Origin: Benincasa hispida
Taxonomy: Eukaryota; Streptophyta; Magnoliopsida; Cucurbitales; Cucurbitaceae
Reading direction: 5' to 3'
Length of the DNA stretch: 64,000 nt
Assembly (NCBI RefSeq): GCF_009727055.1
Contig: NC_052351.1
Span: 4,091,180-4,155,179, forward strand
This document shows positions 1 through 11,490 of this stretch, piece by piece. A program made the position numbers and the translations under genes. Each line of letters opens with the position of its first letter. Within the stretch, counting starts at the first letter, position 1. The notes under the pieces are model-generated. The model made no database searches. It was not told the origin of the DNA and saw only the letters and a list, made by a program, of their open reading frames with translations.

Positions 1-934
1 GACCCTAAAATGAATACTTTTGAATTAAAAAGTGATTTTTGGGTTATTTTGGGTAATTTGAGAAAAATAAGCTTAAGGAGCCAAATGTAAATGTTTAGGT
101 GTTAAAATGAGTTCAATTGGTCACATTGAATCACTGAGGGTTTTTCAAGATTGATTTGATCTTTTGTGATTGTTTAGTAACCTTGGGACTTTATTTCAGG
201 TCCAATTGAGGTTGGAAAGGCTTATAATCCGAGTAGCTCATGCCAATGATTATGAGTGGTTTATTTTTTTTAATGTTTTTATATAGAAAGTAATCATATA
301 TGATAGTATGCTATGATTTAATAAATGTGATGACATGATGTGTTTTACTTTATTAATATGTCAAAAATGTTTAATCATGATTTCTAAACTTTTGTTGGTT
401 TTATAAGAGCTTGATTTATCAAAACGTAGTTTGGAATCAGAGTTTATATAATTGTGATTTGTATGGTTTTATATGAAAACCTCTTGATGGTGGATTCAAG
501 GTTGTTGAATGGTTGTAGAAGTGGTTTCAAACTACTTATTCTTGTACCTGATAGATGGTTATTTTTCCATCTACTTGAATGTGTTTAAATAACAAAGCTC
601 AGGTGATCAGAGGGGCTACTAGGGTTAGATGTGGCCAAAGTATACTGAAAAGTCTAGAGGAACCTGCGCCTATAGCGCCATCCAAGTTATCAGGGGGCTA
701 CCATCGGGGTCAGATGTGGCTAGAGTATACCGAGGAGTCCAGAGTAACCTGGGCCTGTGATGTGTATCTATGCCTAGCCTTAAGGCAGCTCTGCATGCAC
801 ATATGACTTTGTGATTTGGTTTACACCGCAGGGAGCATTCTTTGTCCATAGTAACCCGCGGCTGTAAACGAGTATTTGGGTATGGAGTTGGTGTGGTTTT
901 TTTATAACGCCTGAATGTTTTATAATGTGCTTAT
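1..934 (+). repeat. Truncated Ty3/Gypsy (Tekay/Del-like) LTR fragment
   Basis: This stretch aligns base for base, with scattered differences, to the interior of the LTR at 29542-32233 (roughly 30685-31590). Shared blocks include a run of gagaaaaat/agcttaagga near the start and the paired 'cagatgtggc' segments near 625 and 705. It begins before the window and is cut at 934/935 by the start of a Copia LTR. The two 'agatgtggc' segments are an imperfect tandem duplication of about 80 bp that the 30-kb copy also has. A short ORF at 579-806 falls in this duplication and has no recognisable domain, so I do not call it a gene. The fragment may be what is left of the 5' LTR of the same element whose 3' end lies at 29212-32233; that is inference. 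Confidence 0.8.
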
Positions 935-3156
935 TATTGGGGTTGATGCCCTAAACTCTTGTTGGGTCCTATAGTTTCTAAACACTGTATTGAACAAACG
1001 GTTGTGATGTAATAATATGAGATATTTTCTTCACTGTTGTTTATGAAACATAGGATGTTTTAATTACTTTACCACAAACCAATAAACTAAGATCCCTGGT
1101 TGTCGTTGTAACTTAAGCATGTATATGGAGACATACAAGTGGATCATGCCTTAAGCAATAACTAAAATGGTCTATTGTATATGGATATAGGAGGGAAACC
1201 TTATCTTGGTGACACTACGGATGCAGCCCGCTTTGTAGATAGTTACAAGTTTTGTGACGTGCTATAGATGGTCTGATCTTGATCATTCATGTGGAGACAT
1301 GCAAGCGGGGGCGTCCTCTACAAAAGAGTTTGTATAAGACTGATCCACGAAGTGTTATAGTCTCGTTATATAACGTCATTCATGACAGAGACTTCACTTC
1401 ACTAGGATGACCATAATATGACCTTAATCCTGAATGAGTTGGGAACTCCTACCTTTGAGGGCGGTTCTTTGATTTGCATAGGTGTGAGTGGCCAAATTGC
1501 CGATCCAAACTAACCACTTTGGGGATTCGTCTGATTGGGGAGCTGGGAACTCAGCTACACAAGATGGAATTCACTTCATCCCCAAAGTAGGGGTAAGTAG
1601 ATAGATTGCTCCCTTAAGGGTTGATTCTAGGGCTTGAATGATGTGGCGCCACATATTTTCTCATGGCCTGAGAAGTGTCCACTCATAGTAGGACTATGAG
1701 ATATTGTTCATTAAAGGAATCAGTGGTACTTAAGAAGTTAGATGTAATTACAAGGGCAAAACGGTATATTGGCCCAACTGTACTTACAAGCATCTGTGAA
1801 GGGTTATCGTACTATTGATTGGTTATATCCGATGGACATAGAAATATATATGTAGTGAGAAGGTGTTCGAAAGTTAACAGATGGTAGATCTTGTGGCTAA
1901 AGAGTTTAGTCAACTATTCACGTACCGTTGGAGCTTCAAACTACAAGTCTATAAGGTCCCCTTGGTAGATCAATGGATTCAAGTTGAGAATTAGTTTTTG
2001 GGTCAATTTGAAGTGTTCAAATTGACTAAAGGGAGTTTGATTATATATGATATGATTAAACTAGTTCAATTATATATGATATAATTGACATGATGTATGA
2101 GATACATTAATTGGAGGAACATGATGTAAATATGATTTATATCAAGTATAGAAGAAAAGAACTATGGTTTAAATATTGCATATGATGTGACATTAAAACT
2201 ATAGGTTATAAATATAATATGATAAGTTAGTTATTATATTTATTTATAATTAAACAATTATGAGATAATTGTTGGTGGTTTTCTCCATAATCGTGCGTAA
2301 AAGTGGGAGGTTGTATTCAATTTTCATAACTAAAAGGATAAAATGAAAATAGTTTTCATTTTGGAAAGTATTGGATAATCGCTTCATAAATTGTACACTG
2401 CCTATCGTTTAGCTCACGAGAGCCTACATGACAGCTCAAAGTGTTTTCCTAAACGATCGTGTACACGCGTTTGTCTAAACGATCGTGTACATGCGTTTGT
2501 CTAAACGATCGTATACACGCGTTTGTCTAAACGATCGCGTACACGCGTTTGTCTAAACGATCACATAGATTTTACTAAACGATCGTGTTGTTTTACTAAA
2601 CGATCGCACACCTGAGCGAGATTCACTAAAAGATCGTCTAAATGACCAGACCTATTTTACTAAATGATCGTGCACCTTTTCTAAACGATCAAGCAGAAGT
2701 CTATACGATAGACTCAAACTTCTCCCACTTGCTTAACCATTGAATATGATCGTTCTTTCTTCCTTCCTTCTACCAAATCCAACAGAGCCCACACCTCCTG
2801 GATTCTCACTCTGAGAATACCAAGGTCACTGAGTGGTGGTGTCCAAGTTGCTTCTTGTTCATGGAGAAGACTGATCGTTTTTTGAGCAATAACGAGAGAT
2901 TTTGGTAGACGATTGGCTTGCCGTTGTAGTGACAATGAGAGGTGCTGATCCAAGCAAGAGCGAGAGATAAATAAAAGAAAAGTTCTACAAAGGTGAGTCT
3001 CTTGTTCCTTTGTATTTAATTTGTTGAAAGCATGTCGTAATTTGTTCCGAAATGCATAACTTGTATGTATGTTTGTGAATGCTTGTTTTTCTGTCATAAT
3101 GAATTTGGAACGATCTTGCTTCTGCTCATAGATTCTCTTTGATAAGAGTTCCTTCA
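935..3156 (+). mobile_element. Ty1/Copia LTR (5' side copy)
   Basis: The start tattggggttgatgcc corresponds to the TGTTGGGG start of related LTRs at 14706, 24346 and, on the other strand, 29211. The body matches 14706-19145 once the solo LTR nested there is removed: shared blocks cover the start, the 'cacaaaccaataaact' segment, the 'gtggcgccacat' segment, the tandem cgatcg array, and the 'ggattctcactctgagaata' block. The two copies share sequence up to 'agagttccttca', but the true end could be about 27 bases earlier ('gctca' at 3129), because no good tRNA-Met primer-binding site follows. The length of about 2.2 kb exceeds that of the other copy (about 2.07 kb once the nested LTR is removed). 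An open frame on the minus strand at 2714-3196 lies inside the LTR and has no domain. Confidence is high for LTR identity and moderate for the right edge. Confidence 0.82.
2449..2552 (+). repeat. 26-bp tandem repeat array inside Copia LTR
   Basis: Four consecutive 26-bp units start at 2449, 2475, 2501 and 2527. Each begins ctaaacgatcg and ends gcgtttgt, with one or two changes per unit. Decayed half units (ctaaacgatca, taaacgatcg) continue to about 2720. The core cgatcg is palindromic. The other LTR copy, in 16160-16200 and 18570-18720, keeps only scattered half units, which explains part of its shorter length. Confidence 0.92.
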
Positions 3157-4020
3157 AATTCATTGGACTATAACTTATGTTCATAAGGGTCATCACAATG
3201 TTGACTGGTTATATCAATGGACATATAAATATATCTGTAGTGTGAAGAGTGCAATTATCAGTCTTTAGTGGAGTGATCGGCAGTTATGGATGTTGAATAA
3301 TTTAATTAAAGGAGTTTAATTAATTATTCAAGTACCATAGGAGCTTCAATCTACGGGTTCACAAGGTTCACTCTATAGCTCAACAGGGATTATTAAGAAT
3401 CAATTTTTGATTAATTTGGATTGATCAAATTAATTAAGAGAATTAATTATATGTGATATAATCAAACTTAATTATATCATGTATTTGACACATTATAATA
3501 TAAAGCTTAATTGAGAGGAAATACATTTTTTTAATATGATTCAAATATTAATTATGTGAATTAAATTTAGTATAAATGAGATTTATATTAAATACAATGC
3601 ATTAATGAAATAATTAAAACTATAGATTATATCGTATTTGATACAATATTAAACTATTGGTTATGTGTTATATATATATATATATATATATATATACCAC
3701 TTATTTAGATTAAAATTAATTTAATTTAATTTTAATATTAAATTTAAAAGGGAGGGAAATAACTTCCCTCCCCTTAATTTTATCTTAAACTTACATAGTG
3801 AGTGGGGGACAGTTTGAGATGTGGTGATAATCTTCTTCACCGAAGATTTAGGGGATTTCGTGAAGAAGGTTCAATTCTTCAAGGGTAAGTCTTTTCTTGA
3901 AACCTTAATTTATTTTCCCCCTCTTTTGCATGTTGTATAATTTTATGTGATAATGCATATTTTGTTCTGTAAATTTTCATTATGTGAAAATAAAAATTCG
4001 TTCGATCCCCGCTTCCACAA
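3157..4020 (+). mobile_element. Second, divergent Copia LTR fragment
   Basis: From about 3205 the sequence re-enters LTR-like sequence homologous to the second half of the preceding LTR. The block 'ggttatat..atggacata' at 3208 matches 1821, followed by the 'taccataggagcttcaa' block. The two are much more divergent from each other than the 935 and 14706 copies are. The fragment ends near 'gatccccgcttcca' (about 4015), before the leader of the Copia internal region. It therefore looks like the 3' part of an LTR from a sister family abutting the first LTR. A (TA)n tract lies inside it. A short ORF (3947-4237) crosses its end and has no domain. Confidence 0.6.
3669..3696. repeat. (TA)n microsatellite
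   Basis: About 14 uninterrupted TA dinucleotides inside the divergent LTR fragment; likely polymorphic in length. Confidence 0.95.
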
Positions 4021-5955
4021 TGGAACTTCACAGTTTCTTCTACCAGAGCATGGTTTTGGTCCCAAATTTTATTGTTCCAGAATTGATTTTACAGATCTGG
4101 TAGGTTTATGTATTTTTCCATATGATGAATGGATGTTGAATGTGTTGCAATTTTTGGATGTTTTGGGATTGGATTTCAGTTTTACTGCTTTATTTTTACA
4201 AATTTTGATTTGTGAGATTCTGGTGTTTTGGGCATAATTAAAGCTATAGAGTCTGTCATTTGAATGTCTTGAGTCGTTTATGATTGTTTTGGCATTTTTC
4301 TGGAGAAAACGAGGCCAAAATTGGAGGAAAATCGAAGGAATTTGAAACTGTATAGTGGCTACTGTACAATAGTGTTGCAATGTTGTGCTAGCGTTACAAT
4401 GCTGCGAAGGGCAGAATAGAATGTTCTTTCCGTAGCATTGCAACACTAGGTCACAACGTTGTAATGCTCCAAGATGAAAAGAATCAATCGGTTCGCACGT
4501 GGTTTAGTTCGTGGCTCAGCTAGTTCGCATTCAGTTCACTTGGTTTGAGTGGTTCAAGGGCGGTTTGGGTGCTGGGCGGTTTGATTTGTACAGTTCAAGG
4601 TCCCGTTCGCTTGTTTTGAACTGGTTGATCTATTAATTTTTAATAGTTAGTTGTTTTTAATTAATTAAATTAATATAAGTGTTATATTAATTTAATCAAT
4701 TGCTTATAAGTCCATTCTCGATCCAATAATTGTTTAAATTATGTGTATGATGTATGGTTTAATTTATATAATTATATGTCATGATGTATGCCATATAATA
4801 AAATCCCACCATAGTTTATGCATTATTCATGTATCATTTATATTATAAATGTTATAATATATAGTTGAATGATTTAATTTTATAGCATGCTCAGTTCATG
4901 CATCATATAATATAAACGTTATAATATATGTTTGTATGCATTAATAACATAGTCATGCATCATTTATATTATAAGAGTTATAATATAGGATTAAATTGAC
5001 TAATAAAAGGTTAAAGTTTAGCAAATCTATCTATAAGGGACCTTTTGTCTAAGGTGAGTTATGTCTAGGCTGGGGTATTTAAGTTGACAGAAACAAAACA
5101 CCCATGCCTGGGAACCTATCTTGAAAGGTGAATTAGATAGATTTTAGAACTTGTTTTATTTCAAAGATAAAAGTTGTTTTTGAGCGGACTTAATAAATGA
5201 CTTAGACTAAAATCAGTAGCCAAAATACTCTAGGTTAATGAACCCCTAGGTAGAACATTCAGTGGGAGGTACTTGAGACATTTGATGTTTCATTTAAATA
5301 TCTCGCGTTTCTCCCTTTATTGTCCACTGTGAGATCTACCTTCGGCCTCGTGACACCATGGAAGTATCCCCCTAAAGGATGGTGTTTGGGTAGGTCAATA
5401 TCAAGATGGATGGAGAGAATGTTCATAGTAAGTGGGAGTGGGAAGTGCAACAACATATCCCATGGTCTCTCCCGTTAGGTTGATTAAAGTTTCTGCACAT
5501 CGCCTTGAGGCACCCTAGGAGTGTCCCCCTATAGGATGGAAATTTTACATGTTTATTTGATCTCCTGTAAGAGGATAAGATTACTTAATCTCTTGTCCTA
5601 ATCTGCTTCTTCCCTATGGTGGGCTCATTAGGACGAGATTTTGGGGCCGAAAACGAGGGATCACACTTACGTGGAATTGTTAAGGGTTAACAGTTTTGGA
5701 CCAAATAAATGGTGGCTGTTAGGTTCAGTTCCAAGAGTTGTTTATGCTTGATGGTTGAGAATGTCTCATCCTAGTGAAGGGGCATCTGATCACCCCACCG
5801 GTAACATTTGTCCTGCTTCGCTGGGGCATCATTGCAAAATAGAAGTTTTAATCACTTAGGGTACTTGGAAACTGTTTTGCTAAAACTAATTGGTTAAAAT
5901 GTGGTTTAGCAAAGTCTTACAAAGTTTGTTTGTTTTTCAGCAACGATTTTTTAAA
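4021..5955 (+). other. Copia untranslated leader, no gene
   Basis: About 1.9 kb lies between the LTR fragment and the gag-type ATG at 5956. It holds no coding region I can support; short ORFs at 4069-4446 and 5259-5456 (both minus) show no domain. The block matches, in reverse complement, 22375-24100 upstream of the second Copia gag. Both end in a pyrimidine-rich 'tttttcag' about 15-20 bp before the gag ATG, which resembles a splice acceptor. A long leader with a possible spliced gag transcript is an inference from this shared feature. Confidence 0.6.
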
Positions 5956-7534
5956 ATGGATACAGACATAATCGCTTTGCTTAGCGCCGAAAAACTGAAT
6001 GGTCACAACTATTCAAGTTGGAAACATATGATCAGGACGATAAAAATCATCGACTATTCAAGTTGGACATGGTTCATTGGATGATGAGTTATGCTTCCTT
6101 ATCGGACTCGTTTTGGGGTTTCCCAGTGGAGACGGTGATACACATACTCAATTGTGTTCCTTCCAAGAGTGTTGCGAGAACACCTCTAGAGTTGTGGAAT
6201 GGGCGTAAAGCTAGTTTACGTCACTTTCGCATATGGGGTTGCCCAGGATATGTGCTTAAGGCAAACCCCAAGAAGTTGAAACCACGGTCGAGGTTATGCC
6301 TCTTTGTAGGTGATCCCAAAGGTACACGAAGGGGTTACTTTTATGATCCGTTAGAAAATAGGGTGTTTGTTTCCACGAACACTACTTTCCTCTTGTCCAT
6401 TGCCGCTTATTATAATTATGAGATTTGGCAAATGGACGTCAAGACGGCCTTTCTGAATGGCGATCTTGAGGAGACCATTTACATGGTGCAGCACGAGGGA
6501 TTCATTATCCAAGATCAAGAGCAAAAAGTTTGCAAACTGAATTGGTCCATTTATGGGCTGAAACAGGCATCTCGATCTTGGAACATTTGGTCTGATACTG
6601 CAATCAAATTGTATAGCTTTGATCAAAACGTTGATGAACCTTGTGTCTATAAGAAGATCATCAACAATTCAGTAGTTTTCTTGGTGTTGTATGTAGACGA
6701 TATCTTAATCATTGGGAATGATATAGGTCTACTGATTGCAGTTAAGAACTGGCTAGCGACCTAATTCCAAATGAAAAATTTGGGAGAGGCTCAATTTGTT
6801 CTAGGTATACAGATCTTTCGGGATCGTAAGAACAAAGTGCTAGCATTATCTCAGGCATCGTACATTGACAAGATGTTGGTCAAGTACTCAATGTAGGACT
6901 CCAAAAGGGGCCTACTGTCATTCAAGCATGGAGTCACTTTGTCTAAAGACATGTGTCCTAAGACACCTCAAAAAGTTGAGGAGATGAGACGGGTCCTATA
7001 TGCTGCGTTGGCAGTCTCATGTATGTGATGCTCTATACTAGGCCAGAATTTGCTATGCTGTGGAATAGTCAGTAGGTATCAGTTAACCCAGGCTTGGGTC
7101 ACTGGACCGCAGTTAAAAATATCCTCAAGTATCTTCGGAGAACGAGGGACTCCATGCTCGTGTATGAGTCTAGGGATTTGATTCTTATTGGATACACATA
7201 TTCTGACTTCCGACTGATAAGGACCCTTGCAAGTCCATTACAGGGTCAACTTTTACTCTTAATGGAGGAGCTATAGTGTGTGACGAAGCACTAAGCAAGT
7301 ATGCATCGCCGACTCCACGATGTAGGCCGAGTACTAGCGGCTTGCGAAGCTGCTAAGAGGCCATCTAGCTCAGAAAGTTCCTAATAGAGTTGGAAGTTAT
7401 CTCCAGACATGTCTAAGCCCATCACCCTCTATTATGACAATAGTGGTGCAATGGCGAAGTCCAAGGAGCTCAAGAGTCACAGGTGCGGCAGACACATAGA
7501 ACGGAAGTATCACCTAATCCGCGAGATAGTGCAT
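5956..7534 (+). pseudogene. Internally deleted Copia gag-pol remnant
   Basis: The frame from 5956 opens with a Copia gag-type N terminus (MDTDIIALLSAEKLNGHNYS). After about 35 codons it breaks into the C-terminal part of integrase (from about 6070, with LELWNGRKASLRHFRIWGCP at about 6190-6250). That runs directly into reverse transcriptase (IWQMDVKTAFLNGDLEETIY at about 6425, then the YVDD box at about 6690). The frame 6018-6764 stops in RT at 6762-6764 (NWLAT stop). RT and RNase H sequence continues in broken frames to 7534, where the Athila-like element interrupts it. Most of gag, the protease, the integrase core and the link between integrase and RT are missing, so the copy cannot be autonomous. 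The short ORFs at 7094-7276 and 6351-6626 are fragments or shadows of this remnant. Confidence 0.88.
7530..7534 (+). repeat. Target site duplication TGCAT, left copy
   Basis: TGCAT immediately precedes the LTR start tgataacgg and recurs exactly at 14467-14471 after the LTR end cgcatca. The host Copia RNase H sequence resumes directly after the right copy, which supports a clean insertion here. Confidence 0.9.
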
Positions 7535-9207
7535 TGATAACGGGCAGAAATGCACGTTATTATAGCGCAAAGATATAAAATAATGAAGGATTGCGATGGT
7601 AAAAATATGTAAAACTGCGTCCAAAAGCATTAAGTTTTGAACATTGCGATCGCATGTGTCCATCGCATTAAAACAGCTAATTTATATATTTTGTGCAGGA
7701 AAATGCGTTGGCGCAAGGCGAAATTGCGACCCAAGGAAATTAGCATCCGAGCGTATAAAAGATTGTGACTGTAAGGCTATGCGATCATATGTGTTCGCGA
7801 AGATCTACTCAAGAAGGTGGTCGCATAGAGCCAACGCATCAAGGTGAAAGCTTAATAAATCACAATGGGACAGAAAGCTGATGACGGTCGAATTCGAATT
7901 TAGTTGACAAGCCGTTAATGACACGCTGTAGCAAGTACACTCAACTTTTCGGTGACAATTATTCGACACATCAAATAGAGAATTAATGACATCCCATCAG
8001 TGCAATCATTCGAGAGAAAAAGGTCTTCACCCTGAAGCTCTATAAATACAGAAGGCCACCTTCGTTAAAGAAGTTCAGAGAGTTTGGTTCCGCTATTCAG
8101 AATTTATAGTTCTTCTTCACCATAGATAGTCGTAGTCTACAATTTTCTATGCTTATAAGGCAGAGGCGAGTGAAGGGAGAATACGCCGAGAGATCATTTT
8201 GGTTAACTCAGAAGAGTGCCGGGAAACATCGAAAATAGAGAGAGGGCCAACTCTTACGGAAACAAGAACATCTTTTGGGCAAAGTAGAGAAAACCTAGTG
8301 TAAAAACCTTGGGAAGCAAGATATTGCTACCAGACTCTCTATCCTTATTTTCCATTGTCATTTTGTATTCTTAACTTACTTATAAAATGGAAATTGCATC
8401 TTTATATCTGTCCACTCTCTGTACCTTACGCATGTGTAACTAAATTGTCGAATGGGTTGAGAAGCACTTAGCTAGCATGACCTAAGATCTTCATTTTATG
8501 CGATCATCTTGTATTATGTATGTGTCATTCGTCCTTTAGAGATGCTCGGGAGGGTGGTCTAAGGATAGAATCGAGGCTTGAAAAAGTTAAATTAGAATAT
8601 AGAATCGGGAGGATTAGAACCGCATAATCAAGAGATAGAAACTTAGGAATAAATTCTATTTGCTATTAACGCATCCCATGCACCCTAGAGATAGGATATG
8701 ATTGTATGCGGTCACCTTGAACCTGTGTGCATCATTCATCATCGCATAGGTAAGAAATAGAGACTTAGGAATAAGTCTTATAGACATCATCGCATACATC
8801 GCATGCATCCTAAAACTAGGAGCTATCGCATTTGCATTGGAAAATGAATTGCTCTCGCATGAGTGTAGCATGATCGTAATCTCAGAAATCGTTAGCGAAA
8901 GACCTTCTCAACCTGTTCCTCCGCATACTCATTGTACTTTCGTTGTTATTGACTCTTTTCTCAATTCCGCCGCATAGACTTTATACATTAAACAAACATA
9001 CCAACCAACGCATTGTTTTATTTGCCATCGCAAGGTAATTGATAATTACTATCGCATACTGTTTCCATAGTCCCTGTGTTCGACCATGGGCTTACCAGGC
9101 AACTTAGTTGGATTTATACTTGAATCTTGCTAAGAAAACTTGCATGCACAACGCATATTCCACCATTGCATTCTACACCATTATTTCATCGCATTAACCA
9201 CGCATCA
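7535..9207 (+). repeat. Athila-like 5' LTR
   Basis: It begins tgataacgg, ends cgcatca, and aligns with 12782-14466 along its whole length (1673 against about 1685 bp) with substitutions and a few short indels. ORFs at 7644-7847 and 8656-8871 are repeated in the other LTR and are not genes. A TATA motif lies at about 8041. Confidence 0.93.
8041..8047 (+). promoter_or_regulatory. TATA box of Athila-like LTR
   Basis: The sequence ctctataaatac lies in the middle of the 5' LTR and is conserved in the 3' LTR (tataaata at 13287-13294). It fits the core promoter and places the U3/R boundary a short way downstream. Confidence 0.6.
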
Positions 9208-9213
9208 AGTTTT

Positions 9214-9231
9214 TGGTGTCGTTACCGGGGA
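9214..9231 (+). promoter_or_regulatory. Athila-type primer-binding site
   Basis: Directly after the LTR end, the sequence tggtgtcgttaccgggga closely resembles the TGGCGCCGTTGCCGGGGA site found in Athila-group elements and usually assigned to a tRNA-Asp primer. Two C-to-T-like changes and one G-to-A suggest age. The tRNA assignment is from family knowledge and was not tested here. Confidence 0.75.
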
Positions 9232-9332
9232 CTACAGCAATACATTGTGCTAACGGTAACTTTTTTTTTCTTTACAGACTCTCCATCTCTATGCACTACT
9301 TTTCCTTAGGTAAGGGAAGAAACGGGCATCGT

Positions 9333-11045
9333 ATGAGTGAAGGACAAAATCCTGAGCCCGATTACGACCCAGAGATTAAGAGAACTTTCCGAAGAAGAAG
9401 AAGAAATGGCCGCCAACAACAACAACAAGAGAAAGATCCAAACATGGCGAGCAACCAGAAAATGGAGCACCAAATACAAATAATATCATGGCGAATCCCA
9501 TCTTCTTGGCGAACGATCACAATAGGCCCATCTGGGACTATGCGTCGCTAACCTCTATGATTTCTCACCAGCAATCATGAGGTCAGCTCTTGACGGATTG
9601 AGGTTTGAAATGAAACCAGTGATGCTGCAGATGTTTTAAACTGTCGAACAGTTTGGCGGTAGGCATGGCGAGGATCCACACGCCCACCTCCGGAGTTTAA
9701 TTGAAATCTGTAATACGTTTGTATTCCCAAACACCTCTGCTGAGGAGGTTCGATTAACATTGTTCCTATTTTCGTTGTGTGAAGGCACGAAAATGGGCTC
9801 ATTCTCTCGAACCAGGGAAGATTACATCATGGGAACAAGTAGTTGAGAAGTTCATGAAGAAGTACTTCCCCCCGACGGAGAACGCCAGAAGGAGGAAGTT
9901 GATCACTAATTTTGAACAGGATATTGACGAATCGCTCAGTGACGCCTGGGCGAGGTTTAAGAGGCTGGTAAAAGACTACCCGCATAATGGCTTACCAGAT
10001 TGTCTACAGATAGAAATTCTCTACCACGGTTTGAACCCTGCATCGTAGACGGCTGATAATACGGCAGCAGCTAGTGGTTTGCTCGACAAGACATATGACG
10101 AGGCGAAAAATATACTTGATCGAATTTCAAAAAATCACGAGGACTGGAAAGAAAGTGATCGACGACTAAGAATTAAAGATAGTGACATAAATAATGGGGT
10201 CATCGCATCCCTACAAACCCAAATGAACACGATGATGAATCTAATACAAGGCATCGCAATCAATAGCACAAGAACGCATAAAGGGTTGGTCAACGCAATC
10301 CCTCAAATGACCACGAGTGACCGCGAGTTGTGTCATCTGTGGAGAAGCACATCTGATTGAAGAATGCCCTAGGAACCTGCAGTCAATATGCTTCATAAAG
10401 AATAACCCTTTCTCTGATACGTACAACCCCGGGCAGAGAAACCACCCTAACTTCGCATGGAAAAATTAACAACAAAATTTTCAACCAGTGGCACAAAAGG
10501 AAGGGCCACCAGGATTTTTCCCACGAACAAACGGTCAAACGCAAAACCAAGCCAACTATTCGCAGGCGTCACAATCTTCATCTTTGAAGAGTTTACTGAA
10601 GCAATATATTGAAAAGAATGAAATAGTGCTTCAGAATCAAGCGACGTTCATCCGCAATCTTGAAATTCAAATAGGATAGATTGCGGGGGAACTCAAAAGT
10701 AGACCGCAAGGAGCGTTGTCAGGCTCAACTGAGCTCCCTCGCAACTCTTGGGGTACAGGAAAGGAACAATGCCTAGCAGTCTTCTTGCTAAACGAAAAAA
10801 CGACAGCGGAAGAAGGGGAAGAGACCACCAGAACCAACCCGAATGCAGTGACAATCAAAAACCTGTTGACATATGATTCAGAAGAGCCTGAGAAGATGAA
10901 CCCAGAAGTTGCGTCCACCTTCAAGCTTTTAGAACACGAGACAGAAGTACAACTACCACCATTCCCCCAAGGATTGAAAAAGAAACAGAATGATGAAGGA
11001 AAGATCGCTACAGTGGCAGCAACGCAAAATACTATGATCCCATAA
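9333..11045 (+). pseudogene. Athila-like gag, broken
   Basis: Gag coding sequence from the ATG at 9333 (MSEGQNPEPDYDPEIKRTFR). Successive frames then carry the standard order: an N-terminal region with AHSLEPGKITSWEQVVEKFM (about 9790-9850), the capsid core (to about 10048), a linker, and a zinc-knuckle-like segment near 10330-10370. The knuckle is split by a one-base shift: CHL on one side and a GEAHLIEECPRN-type run in the next frame. A C-terminal region up to 11045 follows. At least three frameshifts and several stops (for example tga at about 9578 and tag at 10046 and 10677) separate the open pieces 9213-9551, 9779-10048, 10079-10360, 10488-10679 and 10716-11045. No intact gag is made. 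Confidence 0.85.
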
Positions 11046-11094
11046 AAAAATGTGAGACCCAGGAAGCTTCACGATACCCTCCTCAATTAGAGGG

Positions 11095-11490
11095 GTCTAC
11101 ATTGGTCAAGCACTATGCAATCTTGGAGCGAGTATAAACTTAATGTCGCTGTCCATTTTCAAACGATTGAATATGGGAAAACTAACACCCACGACGGAGA
11201 CCCTCCTACTCGTGGACAGATCCCGAGTACACCTGAAGGGAGAATTGAAGGATGTCGCGGTATCAATAGACAAATTCATTTTATCGGTAGACTTCATCAT
11301 TCTATACCATAAAGCAGACAAAGATGCACCCATCATATTGGGATGACCATTCCTATCAACCGGCCGCGCTCAAATTGATGTACACAAGGGAGAAATCGTG
11401 ATGAACATTAACGGAAAAAAGCTCCAAATTGAGGCAATCAAGATCCCAGAAGAACGAGAAAAGAAGAGAAAATCGTCTTGGACGTAAAAA
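11095..11490 (+). pseudogene. Athila-like aspartic protease remnant
   Basis: The frame at 11143-11346 reads MSLSIFKRLNMGKL and ends with DAPIILG. This is the Athila protease fold after the active-site region, whose usual D-[LS]-G-A precedes MSLSIF. In this copy the active-site segment just upstream (11100-11140) lies in a broken frame with stops, and a tga at 11344-11346 replaces the codon after IILG. The downstream piece (PFLSTGRAQIDVHKGEIVM) continues in frame after the stop. The protease is dead, and no RT follows. Confidence 0.8.

Noticed and set aside
2714..3196. 160-codon minus-strand ORF
   Set aside because: Lies in the Copia LTR; the second LTR copy does not keep the frame and no domain is visible.
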